Shown: piece by piece, positions 34,972 through 43,500 of the stretch
How positions within the stretch are numbered: the first letter of the stretch is position 1
Layout: every line of letters begins with the position of its first letter
Assembly: GCA_021818955.1 (NCBI GenBank)
Contig: JAKASR010000012.1
Span: forward strand, 33,732 to 97,731
Direction: 5' to 3'
From: Acidobacteriota bacterium
Lineage (GTDB): Bacteria > Acidobacteriota > Terriglobia > Terriglobales > SCQP01
DNA: 64,000 nt
The notes under the pieces: generated by a model
Told to the model about the DNA's origin: nothing
The model's database searches: none
The model's input: only the letters and a program-made list of their open reading frames with translations
Position numbers and translations under genes: made by a program

Positions 34972-37707
34972 TCAAGCGCTCAACTCGATGGTTGCGGTGA
35001 CCATGCCTTCGCCGAAATGGAGTTGGTAGCCCAATCGGCGGGCCACGGTTTGAATCTCGCGGTTTTCTGGCAGGATGGCGGCGCTGATTCGCTCCAGGCG
35101 CTCGTCGCGGCCGATGGCCAGCAGCCGGCGCAGCAGCTCCGTGCCCAGCCCCTGGCGCTGGTAGGGGTCGCCGACCAGGATGGCGAAACGCGCTTCGTTG
35201 CTTCCGTGCAATTTACTCAGCCGGCCGACGGCCAGGATGGCGCGTTCTCGCGTGGCCGGCTCCGTATGCTCGGCCACCAGCGCGATTTCACGATCATAAT
35301 CCACAAAACAGATGCGGGTCAGGCGCTCGTGAGTGGTGCGGGCGCTGAGGCTGGATGGCTCGCCATAGCGGAGATACACGCTGCGCGCCGAAAGTGTCTG
35401 ATGAAACTTCGCCATCAACGGCTCGTCTTCGGGGCGGATGGGGCGAATGACCACTTCGGTGCCGTTGCGCAGCCGCCAGGGCGAGCTATAGCGCGAAGGA
35501 TAGGGTCGGATCGCGGAGCGCGGCAGCTCTTCTTCGCGCGCTTCCGGACCGTGCAGCACTACGCGGGCGTCGAGCGCAAGCAGGCCGGAGGGCGAGGCCA
35601 GCAGCGGGTTGATATCCATTTCCTTGATCCACGGCTGTTCCACTACCAACTGGCTGAACTGTACCAGCACGCGCTCGAGCGCCTCCAGATCCACCGGCTT
35701 GCGGCCACGCACGCCCTGGAGCGCGGCATAGACGCGGGTCTGCTCCATCAGGCGCCGTGCCAGCGTGGTATTGAGCGGCGGCAGCGCCAGCGCGTGGTCG
35801 CGATAGACTTCCACCAACTGCCCGCCGGAGCCGAAGAGGATGACCGGGCCGAACTGCGCATCCAGGCTGCTGCCCAGAATCAGTTCATAGCCTTCGGCGC
35901 GCACCATCGGCTGCACCGCCACGCCTTGGAATGCGGCCGCGCCGGCTTTCGCGGTTGCGCCCTGCTCGATGCGCCGCCAGGCGGCGCGCACCCCCGCCTC
36001 GTCGCGCAAGTTGAGCTGCACTCCGCCGACATCGGTCTTGTGAGTGAGAATGCGGGAATAGAGCTTCAGCACCACCGGAAACCCAAATGCGCGGGCGCAG
36101 GCTACCGCCTCGTCTGGCGTCGCCGCCACCCGGGTGGGTACCACGGGAATGCCGTAAGCGGCCAGCAGCGCTTGCGATTCCGGTTCGGTGAGCAGCGTGC
36201 GTCCGGCGGCGCGCGCGGACTGGATCAGGCCGGCGGCGGCGGCGCGCGATTCGGGGTCGGCGCCGGCCAGCTCGGGGGTTTCATAGAGCCCTTTCAGGTT
36301 ATAGCTGTAGCGCCACATATAGTTGAAGGCGCGCGCGGCGGAGTCGGGAAAATCGAAGGTGGGAATGCCGGCGTGGTTCAGCACCTCCACGCCCGCGGCC
36401 ACGCCCGCCCCGCCCATCCAACTGGCCAGCACCGGCTTGCCGGTGCTGTGCGCGAAAGGCGCCACGGCATCGGCGGCGCGCGCCGGGTCGGTCATGCCCT
36501 GCGGCGCCATCACCAGCAGCAGCCCATCGCTCGACGGATCGGCCGCCGCTAGCCGCAAAGCGGCGGCGTAGCGTTCCGGCTCGGCGTCGCCCAAAATATC
36601 AATCGGGTTGCCGTGGCTCCAGTGCGCCGGCAGGATCTGGTTCAACTCGGCCAGCGTGGACGGCGATACCGCCGCCAGTTCGCCGCCGCCGGCGATGAGC
36701 GCGTCGGTGGCCAATACCCCCGGGCCGCCGGCGTTGGTGATGATGGTGAGCCGCGGGCCGCGCGGCCGCGGCTGCTTGCTCAGCACCTCGGCCATGTAGA
36801 ACACGTCGGCGATGCTCGAGACGCGCAGCACTCCGCAGCGCCGGAAGGCGGCTTCCAGCACCTCGTCGCTGCCGGTCAGCGCGCCGGTGTGCGAGGCCGC
36901 CGCCTGCGCCGCCGCCGCCGTGCGTCCGGCCTTGATCACGATGATGGGCTTGGTCAGCGCCACCTCGCGCGCCGCCGAGAGAAAGCTGCGCGCCTCGCCC
37001 GCCGATTCCATGTAGATCAAAATGCTCTCGGTGCGGGGATCGTCGCCAAAGTAGTAGATCAGGTCGCCCCAGTTGACATCGAGCATCGAGCCGGTGGAGA
37101 CGAAGGCGCTGAAGCCAACCATCTCGCGCAGGCTCCAGTCCAGCACCGCGGTTAGCAGCGCCCCGCTCTGGCTCAGGAAGGCGACTTTGCCGGGACGGGC
37201 GATGGCGGCGGCAAAGGTGGCGTTGAAGCCTTCCGGCGGGTTCATCACCCCCAGGCAATTGGGACCGATCACCCGCAGGCGCGAGCCGCGCAGGTACTGC
37301 TGGATTTCGCGCTCCAGCGCCTTGCCTTGCTCGCCGCGCTCTTTGAAGCCGGCCGAGATCACCACCGCTCCGCCCACTGCCGCGCGCACGCATTCCGCGA
37401 TCACCCCGGGCACGGTGGCCGCCGGAGTGACAATCACCGCCAGATCCAGCTTTTCCGGTATTTCGGTGACCGTGGGATAGCAGGCCAGCCCCAGCGCTTC
37501 GCGCCGGGCGGGATTCACCGCGTATAAGCGCCCGCGAAAGCCTTGTCGCAGATTTTCGATCACCGTGCGCGCCACGCTGCCCGGCCGGTCGGTGGCGCCG
37601 ACAATGGCCACCGTCCGGGGATGGAAAATCGCATCCAAGGCCGGCGTTTCATGGTGCAGCACGTCACGGGGTGGAAACAGGGAGGCGGATTCCTGGACCA
37701 TGGTCAT
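34972..37707 (-). CDS. ADP-forming acyl-CoA synthetase / GNAT acetyltransferase fusion (Pat-like)
   Basis: A 911-residue protein. Domains in order are: CoA-binding Rossmann ([20 protein letters not shown]), succinyl-CoA-ligase-like domains ([19 protein letters not shown] and [10 protein letters not shown], the phospho-histidine region), an ATP-grasp domain ([19 protein letters not shown]), and from about residue 740 a GNAT domain with the acetyl-CoA loop in [18 protein letters not shown]. Similar fusions include the protein lysine acetyltransferase Pat/YfiQ, in which the synthetase part is regulatory, and true acetate-CoA ligases. The retained histidine leaves both possible. It lies 79 bases upstream of glgP on the same strand and may share its transcript. 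Confidence 0.85.
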   Translation of the reverse strand: MTMVQESASLFPPRDVLHHETPALDAIFHPRTVAIVGATDRPGSVARTVIENLRQGFRGRLYAVNPARREALGLACYPTVTEIPEKLDLAVIVTPAATVPGVIAECVRAAVGGAVVISAGFKERGEQGKALEREIQQYLRGSRLRVIGPNCLGVMNPPEGFNATFAAAIARPGKVAFLSQSGALLTAVLDWSLREMVGFSAFVSTGSMLDVNWGDLIYYFGDDPRTESILIYMESAGEARSFLSAAREVALTKPIIVIKAGRTAAAAQAAASHTGALTGSDEVLEAAFRRCGVLRVSSIADVFYMAEVLSKQPRPRGPRLTIITNAGGPGVLATDALIAGGGELAAVSPSTLAELNQILPAHWSHGNPIDILGDAEPERYAAALRLAAADPSSDGLLLVMAPQGMTDPARAADAVAPFAHSTGKPVLASWMGGAGVAAGVEVLNHAGIPTFDFPDSAARAFNYMWRYSYNLKGLYETPELAGADPESRAAAAGLIQSARAAGRTLLTEPESQALLAAYGIPVVPTRVAATPDEAVACARAFGFPVVLKLYSRILTHKTDVGGVQLNLRDEAGVRAAWRRIEQGATAKAGAAAFQGVAVQPMVRAEGYELILGSSLDAQFGPVILFGSGGQLVEVYRDHALALPPLNTTLARRLMEQTRVYAALQGVRGRKPVDLEALERVLVQFSQLVVEQPWIKEMDINPLLASPSGLLALDARVVLHGPEAREEELPRSAIRPYPSRYSSPWRLRNGTEVVIRPIRPEDEPLMAKFHQTLSARSVYLRYGEPSSLSARTTHERLTRICFVDYDREIALVAEHTEPATRERAILAVGRLSKLHGSNEARFAILVGDPYQRQGLGTELLRRLLAIGRDERLERISAAILPENREIQTVARRLGYQLHFGEGMVTATIELSA

Positions 37708-37871
37708 CTCGATTCAGTATCCAAATTTAAAGTTTATGCCCGCCGTGACCATGCTCACACCGGACTTTGCCGCCATGGCATTGCCCACGGATGGTTTGGG
37801 ATAGCAGTTATTTGAACCTCTTGCTGGAAACCGAAGCTGGAGATGGCAGCTTTTTGATTACACTTTTCAGG

Positions 37872-38276
37872 ATGCCGGTTCGACGCATTGTCGCCGCTCT
37901 CCTGCCGCGTTCCGGACGCCTGCTGCTTTGCCGCCGCCCGGCGGGCAAACTCCAGGCCGGAAAATGGGAATTTCCCGGCGGCAAGCTGGAACCCGGCGAG
38001 CGCGAGCCGGTGGCGCTGGCGCGCGAGTTGGCCGAGGAGTTGGGCATAGCCGCCCGCCCTGAGCGCATGCGGCTGCTGCTGCGCCGCCGCCAGTGGTATG
38101 CCGAAACCGGCTGGCTCGATTTGGCTTTTTACCAGGTCAACGGCTGGCGCGGGCGTCCGGGACGGCGGCATTACTCCGTTTTGCGCTGGGTGCCGCTGCA
38201 TCGCCTCTCACGCTATGATCTGCTCACCGCCGATCGCCTGGCATTGGGAAAACTGTCCGCCGCCCTGAAGCGTTAA
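37872..38276 (+). CDS. Nudix hydrolase, MutT-like
   Basis: A 134-residue protein with a complete Nudix box, GGKLEPGEREPVALARELAEELGI, preceded by LLLCRRPAGKLQAGKWEFPG as in MutT-type 8-oxo-dGTP pyrophosphatases. The frame is open back to 37767, but ATG 37872 puts the family N-terminus (MPVRRIVAALLPRSGRLLLC) first; no strong ribosome binding site marks it. The gene ends in AAG CGT TAA (Lys-Arg-stop), the first nine bases of the dispersed intergenic element. The 164 bases before it hold nothing recognisable. Confidence 0.85.
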   Translation: MPVRRIVAALLPRSGRLLLCRRPAGKLQAGKWEFPGGKLEPGEREPVALARELAEELGIAARPERMRLLLRRRQWYAETGWLDLAFYQVNGWRGRPGRRHYSVLRWVPLHRLSRYDLLTADRLALGKLSAALKR

Positions 38277-38336
38277 CGGTCGCGTCCAACAGAAGTGTTC
38301 GTCCCGGGCAGAGCCACCGCAAGCGGATCGCTGTCT
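38268..38336 (+). repeat. dispersed intergenic element, left-end fragment
   Basis: It starts AAGCGTTAACGGTCGCGTCC, matching the left end of the full copies, then diverges. The stop codon of the Nudix gene lies inside it. It fills the short gap between the convergent Nudix gene and the exported unknown. Confidence 0.6.
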
Positions 38337-39197
38337 TCACTTCGCCGGTTGATAGATCTTCACTACCGTCCCTCGCCAGTGGTGCCATAGTTCGCGCTCA
38401 TCCAGTTTCAGCCACAGGCGGTGATAAAACCATCCCCCCGGCAGGCGAGCCAGGCTGAAAACGCCCTGCACTTGATGAAAGACGGCCAGTATTCCCCAGC
38501 CATAGCGCACCGGACGCAGATTATGAAATTCCACCCGCATTACCTGTCCGGTGCCGGCTTCCAGCCAAACCCGGCCCGCCATGGAGGCTAGAAATTTATC
38601 TACCCGATTGCGGACCGGCACCTGCCGTTTCGGCTGGAAGCTGAACACGGCGGCGGGTCGGCCGTCCAACGCTTGATTGCCCAGCCAGCGCCAATCGAAA
38701 CGCCGGCAAACCTGTCCAATTGTCCAGATTTGCCAATCGATATCGAGTAGCCGGCCATTGGACTGTTGTCCGCGCCAGTCCCGGTCTATGCTCTGCCGTA
38801 TCCGCGCCACCCGGTCTTGCAATTGCCGCAGGCGGCCGGACGAAACCCGATGACCGTTAACTATGAACTCTTGCTCCAGTTCGACCGACTTATAAACGGT
38901 AATGTGAGCCATTGAAACCTGGGGGTCGTTGCTGCCCGCGCGTTGCCAGTCAGAACGCGAAATATAGGACTTGCCCGCCAAAACATTCGGGTTCGCAATC
39001 ATCACCGCCTTGCACGGCAAGGATGGGTCCACCGGCGGGGCCAAACGCCCCCATGCCGGCGCGCCCGCCCGGCGCGGCGCGGTCTTCCTCAAAATCTGCT
39101 GTCCGTTATGCCGCTCTGGTGGCCGCGCGTGAAAAGACGCGGGTGAAAGCAGCGCGGCCGCAACTGCCCAGACGGCATGCAAGGCCGTAATCCCCAT
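38337..39197 (-). CDS. exported protein of unknown function
   Basis: A 286-residue protein with an N-terminal hydrophobic signal (MGITALHAVWAVAAALLSPA). The mature part is rich in Trp, Arg and Gln. Alternating segments such as DGRPAAVFSFQPKRQVPV, RVWLEAGTGQVMRVEFHNL and WFYHRLWLKLDERELWHHW suggest a beta-sheet protein similar in pattern to LolA/outer-membrane-lipoprotein-sorting relatives common in Acidobacteriota. That resemblance is weak and no function is assigned. Confidence 0.55.
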   Translation of the reverse strand: MGITALHAVWAVAAALLSPASFHARPPERHNGQQILRKTAPRRAGAPAWGRLAPPVDPSLPCKAVMIANPNVLAGKSYISRSDWQRAGSNDPQVSMAHITVYKSVELEQEFIVNGHRVSSGRLRQLQDRVARIRQSIDRDWRGQQSNGRLLDIDWQIWTIGQVCRRFDWRWLGNQALDGRPAAVFSFQPKRQVPVRNRVDKFLASMAGRVWLEAGTGQVMRVEFHNLRPVRYGWGILAVFHQVQGVFSLARLPGGWFYHRLWLKLDERELWHHWRGTVVKIYQPAK

Positions 39198-39247
39198 ATC
39201 GCTAATTTAGATGCAAATGATTTATCAAGAATGGCTTGCCAGGGTAA

Positions 39248-39451
39248 GGCACCCTCAATATTTTCCATCTGCCCGTGGTCTGGCTGGCCAATCGCGTCCT
39301 GGCGAGTTTCCTGTATGGCGTGCGCCCGGGTGAGTATGGCTTGCGGGCCGGCGTGACGCTGCTGTTGGTCGTGGCGGCGCTGGCCGCCAGCCATGGGCCG
39401 GCGCGCCCGACGGCGCGACTCGATCCGGTGGACGTGCTGCGCGCGGATTAA
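39248..39451 (+). pseudogene. C-terminal fragment of an ADOP-type FtsX permease
   Basis: There is no start codon, and a stop codon (TAA 39245-39247) immediately precedes the frame. The 67 residues read as the final two membrane helices and tail of an orphan permease: NRVLASFLYGVRPGEYGLRA, VTLLLVVAALAASHGPARPT and ARLDPVDVLRAD before TAA. They match the end of the full-length gene at 3903-6323 (LSSLLFHVRPYD and LKLNPVSALRAE) in layout but not closely in sequence, so it is the relic of a different paralogue. Confidence 0.75.
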
Positions 39452-39609
39452 CACTCGCGCGGTGGGCGGCGCGGCCACTGTTTCCGCCGCCTCGCAAAAC
39501 CGCTGGAACGCAACTTCCCAAAAAGGTGCTTTATGTAGCTAAATCGGAATCGATTTGCCCTGGACTTCAAAAACCCGAATGCTATTAAGCAATATTCCTA
39601 AAAATATGC

Positions 39610-39636
39610 TTGACTCAAAGTGAGTGAGTCTATAAT
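39610..39636 (+). promoter_or_regulatory. sigma-70-type promoter
   Basis: TTGACT at 39610-39615 and a perfect TATAAT at 39631-39636 are separated by 15 bases, slightly tight. They lie 28 bases before the ATG of the zinc-ribbon peptide gene, in an A/T-rich stretch (39530-39660) that stands out from the GC-rich surroundings. Confidence 0.6.
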
Positions 39637-39664
39637 CTGCGCTCTTGATTGAAGGCATAGGTCA

Positions 39665-39862
39665 ATGGGTCCTGTACCAACCAATTACTACCCGGAAGTC
39701 AAGCCAGCCAAGCCAATCACTTATTACGAAAAGTATTGCTGGCGCTGCCATTGCGATATGGATCGACATCGCGCCGAGCGGCTGTTCGAGCGATTTCTTA
39801 AGCATTTAAAAATTAAGACCTATTATTGCCTGCGCTGCAAAACGAATCGCTACCGCTTCTAA
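39665..39862 (+). CDS. small zinc-ribbon-like protein
   Basis: A 65-residue basic protein with two Cys-x2-Cys knuckles, CWRCHC near residue 25 and YYCLRCKTNRYRF at the end, separated by a helix-like RHRAERLFERFLKHLKIK segment. The spacing fits a four-cysteine zinc ribbon. A near-consensus promoter and GAAGG nine bases before the ATG support a real gene. Base composition is lower in GC than its neighbours, suggesting acquisition. The sequence is not recognised from any named family; a nucleic-acid-binding or ribosome-associated role is only a guess. Confidence 0.6.
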   Translation: MGPVPTNYYPEVKPAKPITYYEKYCWRCHCDMDRHRAERLFERFLKHLKIKTYYCLRCKTNRYRF

Positions 39863-39914
39863 TCATTCACCGTCGTTCTAATTCCCGCCGCATATAAGCA
39901 GTACCCTGCCGGGC

Positions 39915-41078
39915 TCATACTCTTGCGAACAGCAGCGCCAGCAAGGCGGCGCGCAGCGGCCAGGTATCGAGGCGTATATATTCGCCGGGCGAGTGCGCGC
40001 CTTCGCCGGCGGCGCCGAGGCCATCCAGCGTCGGTATTCCCAGCGCGGCGGTAAAGTTGCCGTCGGAGCCGCCTCCAGTCGCGCTTTCGGCCAAATCCAG
40101 GCCGAGTTCGCGTCCGCAGTCGCGCGCCAGCAAAAACAGGGCGGCAATGGCGTCCGTGCGCTCCAGCGGGGGGCGATTGATGCGGCCTTCTACTTCTAGC
40201 CGGACGCGGCGATCGAGGGGGCGAAGCGCGGCTAGCCGTTGTTCGGCCTCTTGCAAATCGCTCAGCCGCCAGGCGCGCAGTTCCAGCTCGGCTTCGGCTT
40301 CCGCCGCGACCACATTGACGCGGCTGCCACCGCGCACCACGCCGGGATTCACCGTCAGTCCGCGCGCGGGGTCGCTCCAGGCGGCGAGTGCGGCAATCTG
40401 GCGAGCCAATTCCACCACGGCGCTGGCGCCCTGTTCGAAATCCACCCCGGCATGAGCGGCGCGGCCGTGCGCTCGCAGGCGAAAATCGGCGATTCCCTTG
40501 CGGGCGGTTTTCAGCGCGCCTGCGGGTCCGGCGCCCGGTTCGAGCACCAGCACCGCCGCCGCCCCTTTCGCGGCGGCTTCGATCAATGGGCGCGAGGTGC
40601 GGCTGCCCGTTTCCTCATCGCTGGTGAAAAGCAAGCGCAAGCGGCGCCGCGGTGCGAGCGATAAGGCGTGCAGCGCTTGCAGCGCAAACAGCGCCGAGAT
40701 CAGCCCGGCTTTCATGTCCAGCACGCCGGGACCATAGGCGCATCCGGCGTCGATTCGAAACGGCTGCCGCGCCAGCGTACCCAATGGGTAAACGGTATCG
40801 AGATGACCCAGCACCAGCAACTCGCCCTGCTTGACCTCTGTCCCGCCTTGTACCGTCAGTTCGAGCGCAGCGTCGGCCGTTCCGTCGGCATGGAACTGTT
40901 GCTTGGCGCCGGCTGCGATAAAGGCGGCGGCCACTTCGCGCCTTAGCGCGTTCACCGCCGCGGGCTCGGTCGTGGGCGATTCGCAAACCGTCCAGGCTTC
41001 GAGTCGGGCCAGCATGGCGGGCAAGCGCGTCTCAAAATATTCGCGCACTTGCGCCGCAAGTGGGTTGGCATCGGGCAT
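39915..41078 (-). CDS. M20 family metallopeptidase (carboxypeptidase G2-like)
   Basis: A 387-residue di-zinc peptidase. Metal and catalytic residues are visible in order: LVLGHLDTVYPLGT (His and Asp), GVLDMKAGLISALF (bridging Asp), LLFTSDEETGSRTSRPLI (catalytic Glu pair), and GAAGEGAHSPGEYIRL (C-terminal His). The inserted dimerisation domain spans roughly residues 180-300. The closest named relatives by pattern are glutamate carboxypeptidases of the CPG2 type, so it may cleave a C-terminal residue from peptides or folate-like compounds. No signal peptide is seen. It stands alone. Confidence 0.85.
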   Translation of the reverse strand: MPDANPLAAQVREYFETRLPAMLARLEAWTVCESPTTEPAAVNALRREVAAAFIAAGAKQQFHADGTADAALELTVQGGTEVKQGELLVLGHLDTVYPLGTLARQPFRIDAGCAYGPGVLDMKAGLISALFALQALHALSLAPRRRLRLLFTSDEETGSRTSRPLIEAAAKGAAAVLVLEPGAGPAGALKTARKGIADFRLRAHGRAAHAGVDFEQGASAVVELARQIAALAAWSDPARGLTVNPGVVRGGSRVNVVAAEAEAELELRAWRLSDLQEAEQRLAALRPLDRRVRLEVEGRINRPPLERTDAIAALFLLARDCGRELGLDLAESATGGGSDGNFTAALGIPTLDGLGAAGEGAHSPGEYIRLDTWPLRAALLALLFARV

Positions 41079-41125
41079 GAAGGCATCCGCCGCGGGCAGA
41101 TAACTAAAGGAAATAGCTTACCAGT

Positions 41126-41280
41126 AAGCGTTAACGGCCGAGTCGGATAGTTAGTTTTCGTCATGGGCAATTTCGGAGAAATTGCCTCTAGCCATGCCCG
41201 CAGGCCGGGATCGCGCGGGCTTTCGTCGCTCCCGCTCGCTTGCCCCTGACACCTGACTCCGGGCTCCCGCTTTTATATAC
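41126..41280 (+). repeat. dispersed intergenic element, partial copy C
   Basis: It starts AAGCGTTAACGGCCGAGTCG and carries the perfect hairpin GGCAATTTC-GGA-GAAATTGCC, then GCCATGCCCGCAGGCCGG as in copies A and B. It then diverges and lacks the tandem hairpin units and the UUCG hairpin. It lies in the divergent gap between the M20 gene and fabZ, so here it may belong to a leader of the fabZ operon. Confidence 0.7.
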
Positions 41281-41333
41281 TAGTGGACGCGCGCTGGTTT
41301 GCCGGGTAAGGCGGCTGCGGCGCGCCAACCACT

Positions 41334-41810
41334 ATGGCTGATACGAGCATGCCGGCGCTGGCGCCTCCCCTCTTGCCCATGAATAGCGAGCAGATCCAGC
41401 GCTATTTGCCGCACCGCTATCCCTTTCTCATGCTCGACCGCATCGTGGAATTCGAGCCGCGCGTGCGAATCGTCGCGATTAAAAACGTCAGCCTTAACGA
41501 ACCCTATTTCCAGGGCCATTTTCCCGGACGTCCGATCATGCCGGGAGTGCTGGTTTTGGAGGCGCTGGCGCAGGCGGGGGCGATCATGATCCTGCATGAA
41601 CATGCGATCGGCGAAAAGCTGGTGTATTTTACCGGCGTGGATCAGGCGCGTTTCCGCCGTCCGGTGGTTCCCGGCGATCAGTTGCGGCTGGAGGTGGAAG
41701 TGCTGGCCTGGCGGTCGCGGGCCGGCAAGATGATGGGCCGCGCCCTGGTGGAAGGGCAGTTGGCGGCGGAAGGCGTCTTGAGTTGCCACGTGGCGGACCG
41801 GAAGCCCTGA
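41334..41810 (+). CDS. fabZ: 3-hydroxyacyl-[ACP] dehydratase
   Basis: A 158-residue hot-dog-fold enzyme that dehydrates 3-hydroxyacyl-ACP in fatty acid synthesis. The catalytic histidine is in LPHRYPFLMLDRI and the glutamate in GHFPGRPIMPGVLVLEALAQ. The ATG at 41334 gives a 15-residue extension; an internal ATG at 41379 would give the usual N-terminus, and neither has a clear ribosome binding site. It heads the operon fabZ-lpxA-lpxI-oxidoreductase; fabZ-lpxA linkage links supply of 3-hydroxyacyl-ACP to lipid A synthesis. Confidence 0.95.
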   Translation: MADTSMPALAPPLLPMNSEQIQRYLPHRYPFLMLDRIVEFEPRVRIVAIKNVSLNEPYFQGHFPGRPIMPGVLVLEALAQAGAIMILHEHAIGEKLVYFTGVDQARFRRPVVPGDQLRLEVEVLAWRSRAGKMMGRALVEGQLAAEGVLSCHVADRKP

Positions 41811-42646
41811 TGGCCGGCTCCCACCAGCAGAACGAATCCCCCGGGCCTGCCGCCGGCGCGCCATCTCTGCCCGCCGGCGGGTCGGCGCAATCGCACATCG
41901 CTCCCGGCGCCCGCGTGCCCGCTTCCTGCCAGATCGGCCCTTTTTGCCGTATTGGCGAAGGCGTCGAGCTGGGCGAGCGTTGCCGGTTGGATTCGCACGT
42001 CGTCATCGAGGGTCCGGCGCGCATCGGTGACGACAATCATTTTTTTCCGTTTTCCACCATCGGGCTGCCGCCACAGGATCTGACCTATCGGGGCGAGCCC
42101 ACCCGGTTGGAAATCGGCAGCCACAATGTCGTGCGTGAATTCTGCAGCCTGCATCGCGGCACCCTCAAGGGCGGCGGCATCACCCGCATCGGCGACCACA
42201 ACCTGCTGATGGCCTACGTGCACGTGGCGCACGACTGCCAGGTCGGCAGCCACATCATCATGGCCAACTGCGCCACCCTCGGCGGTCATGTCGAGGTTGG
42301 CGATTATGCCACCGTGGGCGCGTTCGTGCCCGTGCACCAGTTCGTGCGCATCGGCCGCTACGCCTATATCGGTGGCGGCACGATCGTGACCCAGGATGTG
42401 CTGCCCTACAGCAAAACCTCCACCACCCGCGAGAATCATGCCTTTGGCGCCAACCGGATCGGGCTGGAACGGCAGGGATTGGCCGCTGAGCGCGTCCAGG
42501 CGCTGCAACGCGCCTTTCGCCTGCTGCTCAACTCCGGCTTGAATACTTCGCAGGCGCTGGAGCGGCTTCGCGCCGAACCGATGACGGAAGAGGTAAAAGA
42601 GCTGGCCGAGTTCATCGCCGCCAGCCGGCGCGGGGTGATCAAGTGA
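41810..42646 (+). CDS. lpxA: acyl-ACP:UDP-GlcNAc acyltransferase
   Basis: A 278-residue first enzyme of lipid A synthesis. A left-handed parallel beta-helix of hexapeptide repeats occupies residues about 30-190, with the catalytic histidine in VHVAHDCQVGSH. The helical C-terminus (NRIGLERQGLAAERVQALQR) follows. The first 30 residues are a Pro/Gly/Ala-rich extension not usual for LpxA. The start overlaps the fabZ stop by one base (TGATG) and the end overlaps the lpxI start by four, so the operon is tightly coupled. Confidence 0.94.
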   Translation: MAGSHQQNESPGPAAGAPSLPAGGSAQSHIAPGARVPASCQIGPFCRIGEGVELGERCRLDSHVVIEGPARIGDDNHFFPFSTIGLPPQDLTYRGEPTRLEIGSHNVVREFCSLHRGTLKGGGITRIGDHNLLMAYVHVAHDCQVGSHIIMANCATLGGHVEVGDYATVGAFVPVHQFVRIGRYAYIGGGTIVTQDVLPYSKTSTTRENHAFGANRIGLERQGLAAERVQALQRAFRLLLNSGLNTSQALERLRAEPMTEEVKELAEFIAASRRGVIK

Positions 42647-43500
42647 GCGCCGGGGCGCAAAACGGCCAATCGCCTTACGGCCTGATTGCCGGCAATGGAC
42701 GCTTTCCGCTGCTGGTGCTGGCGGCGGCGCGCGAACGCGGCGAGCGCATGGTGGTGGCGGCGATCAAGGAAGAGACCTGGCCGGAAATCGAAAAAAGCGG
42801 GGCCGAGGTGCATTGGCTCAGCCTGGGCCAACTCGGCCGCCTCATCGATCTGTTTCACCAGCATGGCGTCAGCCGGGCGATTATGGCGGGTCAGGTGCAG
42901 CATAAACAGATTTTCTCCTCCCTGCGTCCCGATTGGCGGATGGTGAAATTGCTGGCTTCGCTGGCGGTGAAAAATACCGATTCGCTGCTGGGAGCGGTCG
43001 TCCGGACCCTGGCCGAGGAAGGCATCGTAATCGAAGATTCGCGGCGGTTTTTAGAGCCGCTGCTGGCTGGCGCTGGCGCCCTGACCCCGCGCGCTCCCGA
43101 TGCCGAAGAGTTGAGCGAAATCCAATACGGCTGGCGGTTGGCGCGCTTGATCGCCGGCGCCGATATCGGCCAGACAGTGGTGATTGCCGGCGGCGCTTGC
43201 GTCGCCGTGGAAGCCATGGAGGGCACCGATGCCGCCATCCGCCGCGCGGCGAAACTGGCGCAGGGCAAGCGCCTGACCGTGGTCAAGGTTGCCCGGCCGC
43301 AGCAGGACGTGCGTTTTGACGTGCCCGTCATCGGGCCGGAAACCATCCGCACCATGGCGGAGTGCCAGGCCAGCGCGCTGGCGGTGGAAAGCGGTTTGAC
43401 GCTGCTGCTTGAACGCGAGCGGCTGCTGGCGGAAGCCGCGGCCCGCCAGATTGCCATCTTCGGCCGCGGCGGCGATGATCGGGACGGCAGTCATGAATAA
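42643..43500 (+). CDS. lpxI: UDP-2,3-diacylglucosamine pyrophosphatase LpxI
   Basis: A 285-residue protein of the DUF1009 family, the alternative to LpxH for making lipid X. Family blocks are YGLIAGNGRFPLLVLAAARE, GVSRAIMAGQVQHKQIF, VVIAGGACVAVEAMEGTDAA, and QDVRFDVPVIGPETIRTM with the catalytic aspartate region. It starts at a GTG that overlaps the lpxA stop codon (GTGA). Its presence implies that this organism uses the LpxI branch. Confidence 0.92.
   Translation: MSAGAQNGQSPYGLIAGNGRFPLLVLAAARERGERMVVAAIKEETWPEIEKSGAEVHWLSLGQLGRLIDLFHQHGVSRAIMAGQVQHKQIFSSLRPDWRMVKLLASLAVKNTDSLLGAVVRTLAEEGIVIEDSRRFLEPLLAGAGALTPRAPDAEELSEIQYGWRLARLIAGADIGQTVVIAGGACVAVEAMEGTDAAIRRAAKLAQGKRLTVVKVARPQQDVRFDVPVIGPETIRTMAECQASALAVESGLTLLLERERLLAEAAARQIAIFGRGGDDRDGSHE

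Noticed and set aside
37708..37871. Upstream extension of the Nudix gene or a small gene in this gap
   Set aside because: The sequence between the synthetase start and ATG 37872 shows no family similarity, and the Nudix N-terminus is complete without it.
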